62,115 bases of DNA from positions 1 through 62,115 of the forward strand of contig JAMLIT010000020.1 of assembly GCA_023954035.1 (NCBI GenBank), given 5' to 3'. This stretch comes from Burkholderiaceae bacterium. Its GTDB lineage: Bacteria > Pseudomonadota > Gammaproteobacteria > Burkholderiales > Burkholderiaceae_C. The position numbers were made by a program, and so were the translations under genes. Below, one piece after another: positions 58,791 to 62,115 of this stretch. How positions within the stretch are numbered: the stretch's first letter is position 1; the number at the start of each line of letters is the position of its first letter. The notes below the pieces were generated by a model. That model had not been told where the DNA came from and ran no database searches. It was given only the letters and a program-made list of their open reading frames with translations.

Positions 58791-60017
58791 TCACCAATCC
58801 ATGTCGGCTGCCTGTTCCATCCGGCTGGTCAAGTGCTCCACGAAGCAGTTCATGTCAGCTTCCGACGTCATCGCCTGTGCATAGGTTCCGTCCACGGTGT
58901 ACGACAGAATGGAAGGAAGCTCGCTGAAGAGGTAGAGCCGTGCTGGCGCCAAAGCGCCGACCCACAGGTTGTCAAGAAACAGTTCGATCTCAGACACCGC
59001 AGAGGCTTCGTCGAACGCCAAGCGGCCCGTCAGGCTTACCGGATGGTCGCGGTTGTTAGTCAACAGGACTGGCACCGCGCCGGCACCCGAATGGAAGCTG
59101 AACGCTTGACCTTCCTTGCCGAACGCGCCATGCGCGACGAAGTTCCGGACCTGAGCACGGATATCCAAGAGCTTGTCATACCTCGCCTTTGTCTCGCCAT
59201 GCTCAAGATCCAAGGCCGCTTTGAACTTTGTGCTCCAGTTTGCTTTGGCAAGCTCCGCTACCTGCGTGCCGAGGGTCATTCTTCCCCGAAGAATGGCGAG
59301 GTGAATGAACACATGCTCAGTCCAGCTGAAGAAGGCCTCGATCGCCGCCTGCGCAGTCCACTTGAGGTGCTTGCGCAGCGACACCGAGGAAAGAATGCGG
59401 TCCCGATCCACAGGGGAGTACGAGCTATCTCTCTGGCTCGCGATGTGGGCCGCCAGCGCCTGGCTTTCACGATCTATATCCCGGAACCGATCTCGGAAGT
59501 AAGAGTAGCGGTCGAACAGTTCGCGGCTGTTGTTCACCACGTTGATCTCCGACGTAGAGATCGCCTGTTGGGCACGCCAACGAAAGTAAGGCTCGGCAAC
59601 AACAATTGCAGCTTTTACAAGGGCAACGATGGCGGCTGCATCATCCTCGGCTTGCCCGCTCGGTCGGCCGCTCATTCTTGCTTCGGGATCAAGGTTCGGC
59701 GCGAAGACGCCTATGCCCATCTTCTTGTGCTCGATCACATACAAGCGCCCATGAAACCGGACAGGAACAGCCCACGCAGTCTTCTCCCATTGGCCGAGAC
59801 TGGGAAAGCTGAGCAAGTCAACAAGGAGAAAGTAAACGAGAAAATTCGACGGTAGGCTACGGCCGGCTTCAGTGCGGGCCGACAGAATCAGCCCGAAGCC
59901 CTCCTCGTTCGAGCGCGGCGCCCCTGCTGGCTCCAATTCTCCGAGCGCCGCGCGAGCGCTCTCTCGCAATTTCTCTGGGATCACCTGCAGAGCGGAAAGC
60001 TTCGATTTTTTTACCAT
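58791..60017 (-). CDS. Uncharacterised protein with HEPN-type RNase motif
   Basis: 408 residues, not recognised as a named family. Residues ~215-300 look like a HEPN helical bundle: KWTAQAAIEAFFSWTEHVFIHLAI, KANWSTKFKAAL, then KLLDIRAQVRNFVAHGAFG with the R-x4-H signature (Arg291, His296). The N-terminal half contains LLVDLLSFPSLGQWEKTAWAVPVRFHGRLYVIEHKKMGIGVF, possibly a beta-rich sensor region. The C-terminal ~100 residues are of unknown fold. The G+C and codon use look lower than in the cob genes. Paired with a membrane protein gene upstream on the same strand; possible toxin or abortive-infection effector. Confidence 0.65.
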   Translation of the reverse strand: MVKKSKLSALQVIPEKLRESARAALGELEPAGAPRSNEEGFGLILSARTEAGRSLPSNFLVYFLLVDLLSFPSLGQWEKTAWAVPVRFHGRLYVIEHKKMGIGVFAPNLDPEARMSGRPSGQAEDDAAAIVALVKAAIVVAEPYFRWRAQQAISTSEINVVNNSRELFDRYSYFRDRFRDIDRESQALAAHIASQRDSSYSPVDRDRILSSVSLRKHLKWTAQAAIEAFFSWTEHVFIHLAILRGRMTLGTQVAELAKANWSTKFKAALDLEHGETKARYDKLLDIRAQVRNFVAHGAFGKEGQAFSFHSGAGAVPVLLTNNRDHPVSLTGRLAFDEASAVSEIELFLDNLWVGALAPARLYLFSELPSILSYTVDGTYAQAMTSEADMNCFVEHLTSRMEQAADMDW

Positions 60018-60203
60018 GTTCCTCGTCGTCGAGCCGCAGCTTGGTAACTCGCGATCTCGTTGCTGTGCATCTAGGCAGATGTAGTCGGTGTGCCAGCGCC
60101 GGCCTCAGCCTTGTGCGTGCGACACGGAGACAGCTGCCAACGTATGTGACGCCGCCTTCGACGCCGTAACTTTTGCTGCTGGCCTGGGCATAAGGCCAGT
60201 TGC

Positions 60204-61163
60204 TCATTTCTTAGCAGTTACCGCTGTTCTGAAGACCTTTAGGACGCCCACATACCCTTTTGCGTTTGCCGTGATGAACGCGTCACTTGACAAGCGAAGC
60301 ATCTCATCGAGCTCAATCGGTTGCACTTCCAGTCCGAGGGGCTCCCCTTGGACTTCGAGCAGTCCTATACATAGTTGAGAGAGCGCAAGCATGCGCAGCC
60401 AGAGGATCGGTCGCGAACTGGGCGTGAAGCCGATCATCAAAGCAGGTACAGGATGCAAGCCCTTCTTCAAGTCATCGTCGTCGAGGATTCTCTGAAATTC
60501 GTCGAAGCGAACCACGCGCTCGATCCCTGTTCCGGCATCTTTGACGATCACGGTTGCAGCCAAATTCGATAGGACATCGCTGAACACGTGCTGGTTCTGA
60601 CTGGTCCAGTCCTCGTTGGGATGCGCCATGGAAACATCTGCACTGGAAAGACACTGGCCGGCTTGACGCTTGAACTTAAGCAGCGTGCGCATATCAGGGT
60701 CGACCATGAAGTCCGCAAATGCCGACTGGCGCTCGATGAGTTCAGCAATCGCCAGGAGACGCAGCAAGCGGTACGCAGTGCTTCGCAAGAAGTGTCCCTG
60801 CAATGACATGTCGTAAGAACCGGATGGCTTGAGGCCAACGCGGGCAACGCGGTTGGTCCACTCGGCTGCCGCCACGAGCAGTTGGAACCGCAGTGGGCCA
60901 AGTGCTTGATAAAGGCGCTTGCGTGCTTCGGACCGATAGGCCCGATCTGCGGCGGCGTCCCCCAAGACCAACTCAACTCTTTCCTTGTACTGCGCCTCAA
61001 CTTCGGCCTTTGCTGCATTAACTGCCGTTGTCAGCTTCGCGTCGAACTGCTTGAGGTCCTTGGCAAGCCGGTTATTGATGAGCTTCTCTGTCAGCAGCCA
61101 AGACGCGCCAAGGGTGGCGGCAGCAGTGATCCCCATCGCAGAAAGTAGGTCCCAGAATTCCAT
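60204..61163 (-). CDS. Uncharacterised membrane-anchored helical protein
   Basis: 319 residues, not recognised. One N-terminal membrane span (MGITAAATLGASWLLTEKL, ~10-28), a coiled coil (KDLKQFDAKLTTAVNAAKAEVEAQYKERVELVL, ~35-70), then an alpha-helical cytoplasmic region. Good GGAGG 8 bases before the ATG at 61163. It precedes the HEPN-motif gene by 186 bases on the same strand, so the two may form one unit. Function unknown. Confidence 0.65.
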   Translation of the reverse strand: MEFWDLLSAMGITAAATLGASWLLTEKLINNRLAKDLKQFDAKLTTAVNAAKAEVEAQYKERVELVLGDAAADRAYRSEARKRLYQALGPLRFQLLVAAAEWTNRVARVGLKPSGSYDMSLQGHFLRSTAYRLLRLLAIAELIERQSAFADFMVDPDMRTLLKFKRQAGQCLSSADVSMAHPNEDWTSQNQHVFSDVLSNLAATVIVKDAGTGIERVVRFDEFQRILDDDDLKKGLHPVPALMIGFTPSSRPILWLRMLALSQLCIGLLEVQGEPLGLEVQPIELDEMLRLSSDAFITANAKGYVGVLKVFRTAVTAKK

Positions 61164-61562
61164 TTACCAAACCTCCAGAAGCCGCGTTCGGACCTGGCTG
61201 CCAATCGATGGTGCAGGCCAGACGATCCTATTCGCATTCTCCAGGCAGACCAACTACACGGCCGAGAGGTGGACGCTTTGCGCTTCGGTCGTAGCCGACC
61301 GCGTCTCACTCGAATCCAGTCATTCAAGCCACGCGAGCGACACAGGGCTTAGCGACCGCAAGACAGCCCAGACGGTTCTTTCACCTACAGGTGACAACGG
61401 CGACAGTCGCTGCGCTGCCGCTACCCACGTTTGCCGTCTGAACGTCAGCAACGGGTCGCTTGCAGACCTGGATACTCAGTGCCGTGCTCCCGTTGTTGCC
61501 GCCTGATGATTGGCACCCAACGCGTCGGCGGCCACTGGCCTACGGCACCGGAATACGCCAGA

Positions 61563-61618
61563 AGCTATGAAATAAATAGCTGTCAGCGCAATGAAATAAT
61601 TCGCTGCAAGCCAATTTG
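61563..61618 (+). repeat. GCGCTT-core repeat, copy 17
   Basis: AAGCTATGAAATAAATAGCTGTCAGCGC broken by a centre, then TTCGCTGCAAGCCAATTT. The second GCGCT arm has decayed. It marks the end of the island-like segment. Confidence 0.7.
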
Positions 61619-61814
61619 ACCTGACTATGTAGCTGCCTCAGCTAATCCGCCAGACAACAATGAGAGCACGGCTTTGAAGGGTTCGCGCTTCGTGGTAAAC
61701 GGCGGATGCCGGGATGTGCGCCCGGCGGCGCAGTAACTTTTTTCATGCCGAAAAAAGTCAACAAAAAAGGGCTCACCCTGCTGTCTGCGACCCCTTCGCT
61801 GCGCTACGGGGCAA

Positions 61815-61954
61815 CCTGCGTCGGGGTACTTGCGGGGTGCGCCGTGGAACTCACTGCGCTGCTACGCAGCTACATTCGAACAACCACGGCGAGCTAGTCA
61901 ACGAAGCATGCGCGCACCTGCGCGCATGCCACCCCGCAAGCACCCCGACGCAGG
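61815..61954. repeat. Nested large inverted repeats near the window end
   Basis: Outer arms at 61815-61839 and 61930-61954 pair over 25 positions with one mismatch (CCTGCGTCGGGGTACTTGCG.. with ..CGCAAGCACCCCGACGCAGG). Inside, GCATGCGCGCA and TGCGCGCATGC (61906-61929) form a perfect 11-bp hairpin. A further pair, CCACAAGGGC (near 61961) and GCCCTTGTGG (near 62036), follows. The region 61164-62115 otherwise holds no gene I trust; a 50-codon ORF at 61745-61897 (MPKKVNKKGLTLLSATPSLR) resembles a small hypothetical frame that recurs in this family and is probably part of the repeat. Confidence 0.7.
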
Positions 61955-62115
61955 CGCATCCACAAGGGCCTGGAAGCCACACGGGCCGCGCGCAGAGATA
62001 GGCCCGTGAGGATGTTTGGTTTTCCGTTGTCCCAAGCCCTTGTGGCCGTGCCGAGAAGCGCAGCGGCGGGCGGATCAGGGCTCGCGTCTGTTTGAGCGCG
62101 TAGCGCGAGTTCAGC

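Noticed and set aside
61745-61897. A 50-codon ORF (MPKKVNKKGLTLLSATPSLR) as a real gene
   Set aside because: The frame overlaps an inverted-repeat arm and such frames recur with the repeat; no ribosome binding site at good spacing. Mentioned under the repeat only.

Overview
The window looks like a stretch of chromosome from a GC-rich betaproteobacterium of the order Burkholderiales, most likely family Comamonadaceae. The reasons are the gene order (sigma factor / DUF3619 / DUF3106 / RDD beside ilvB-ilvH-ilvC-pssA-leuA; nadE-glnB; ate-aat; a second infA; zapA followed by 6S RNA) and a short palindromic repeat with the core GCGCTT..AAGCGCT scattered through the sequence. The genus cannot be fixed from sequence reading alone.

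Layout. 1-4.5 kb: start of sufC, complete sufB with a candidate Rrf2/NsrR-type operator, then an IPTL-CTERM surface-protein gene bracketed by two copies of the 3' end of a GNAT-family gene. 4.5-10.1 kb: nadE-glnB, and on the other strand an apparent six-gene operon (ECF sigma factor, DUF3619, DUF3106, RDD protein, dgkA, LOG protein). 10.3-16.7 kb: branched-chain amino acid and phospholipid block ilvB-ilvH-ilvC-pssA-leuA, with a clear leucine-rich leader-peptide attenuator before leuA. 16.8-31.2 kb: penicillin-binding endopeptidase, IclR regulator, ate-aat (N-degron tagging), two tRNA-Asn genes, DUF454, def, uspA, glnD, map, purL, DUF808. 31.3-33.5 kb: ergothioneine genes egtD-egtB. 33.6-40.5 kb: tandem diguanylate cyclases, metY, psd, infA. 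40.6-47.0 kb: tRNA-Pro, DUF1624 protein, and a leftward series zapB-like, zapA, 6S RNA, TSUP permease, selO, msrB, yciB, bolA, parvulin isomerase. 47.1-58.4 kb: a cobalamin riboswitch and the uptake and salvage run btuB-cobU-btuF-btuC-btuD-cobO-cobD-cobC-cobQ-cobT, mostly with 4-base start/stop overlaps. 58.5-62.1 kb: accessory-looking tail with lower apparent GC, holding a HEPN-motif protein, a membrane-anchored partner, and a noncoding stretch rich in large inverted repeats.

The most unusual feature is the GCGCTT-core repeat. I count about 17 copies in 62 kb. Eight lie in frame inside genes (GNAT, nadE, purL, selO, cobU, btuD, and twice in cobD, where each copy encodes a membrane helix), one supplies the ribosome binding site of pssA, and one supplies the stop codon of egtB. 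A second repeat family appears to have inserted about 35 residues in CobQ. This resembles the Rickettsia palindromic elements in behaviour. The other strong candidates for novelty are the leuA attenuator and the two-gene HEPN / membrane-protein cassette next to the cobalamin operon, at the place where cobS would often be expected.

Functional links: GlnB is the substrate of GlnD (both present); pssA and psd are the two successive steps to phosphatidylethanolamine; Ate and Aat form an N-degron pathway; EgtD and EgtB make ergothioneine; the cob/btu genes import corrinoids and assemble the nucleotide loop.
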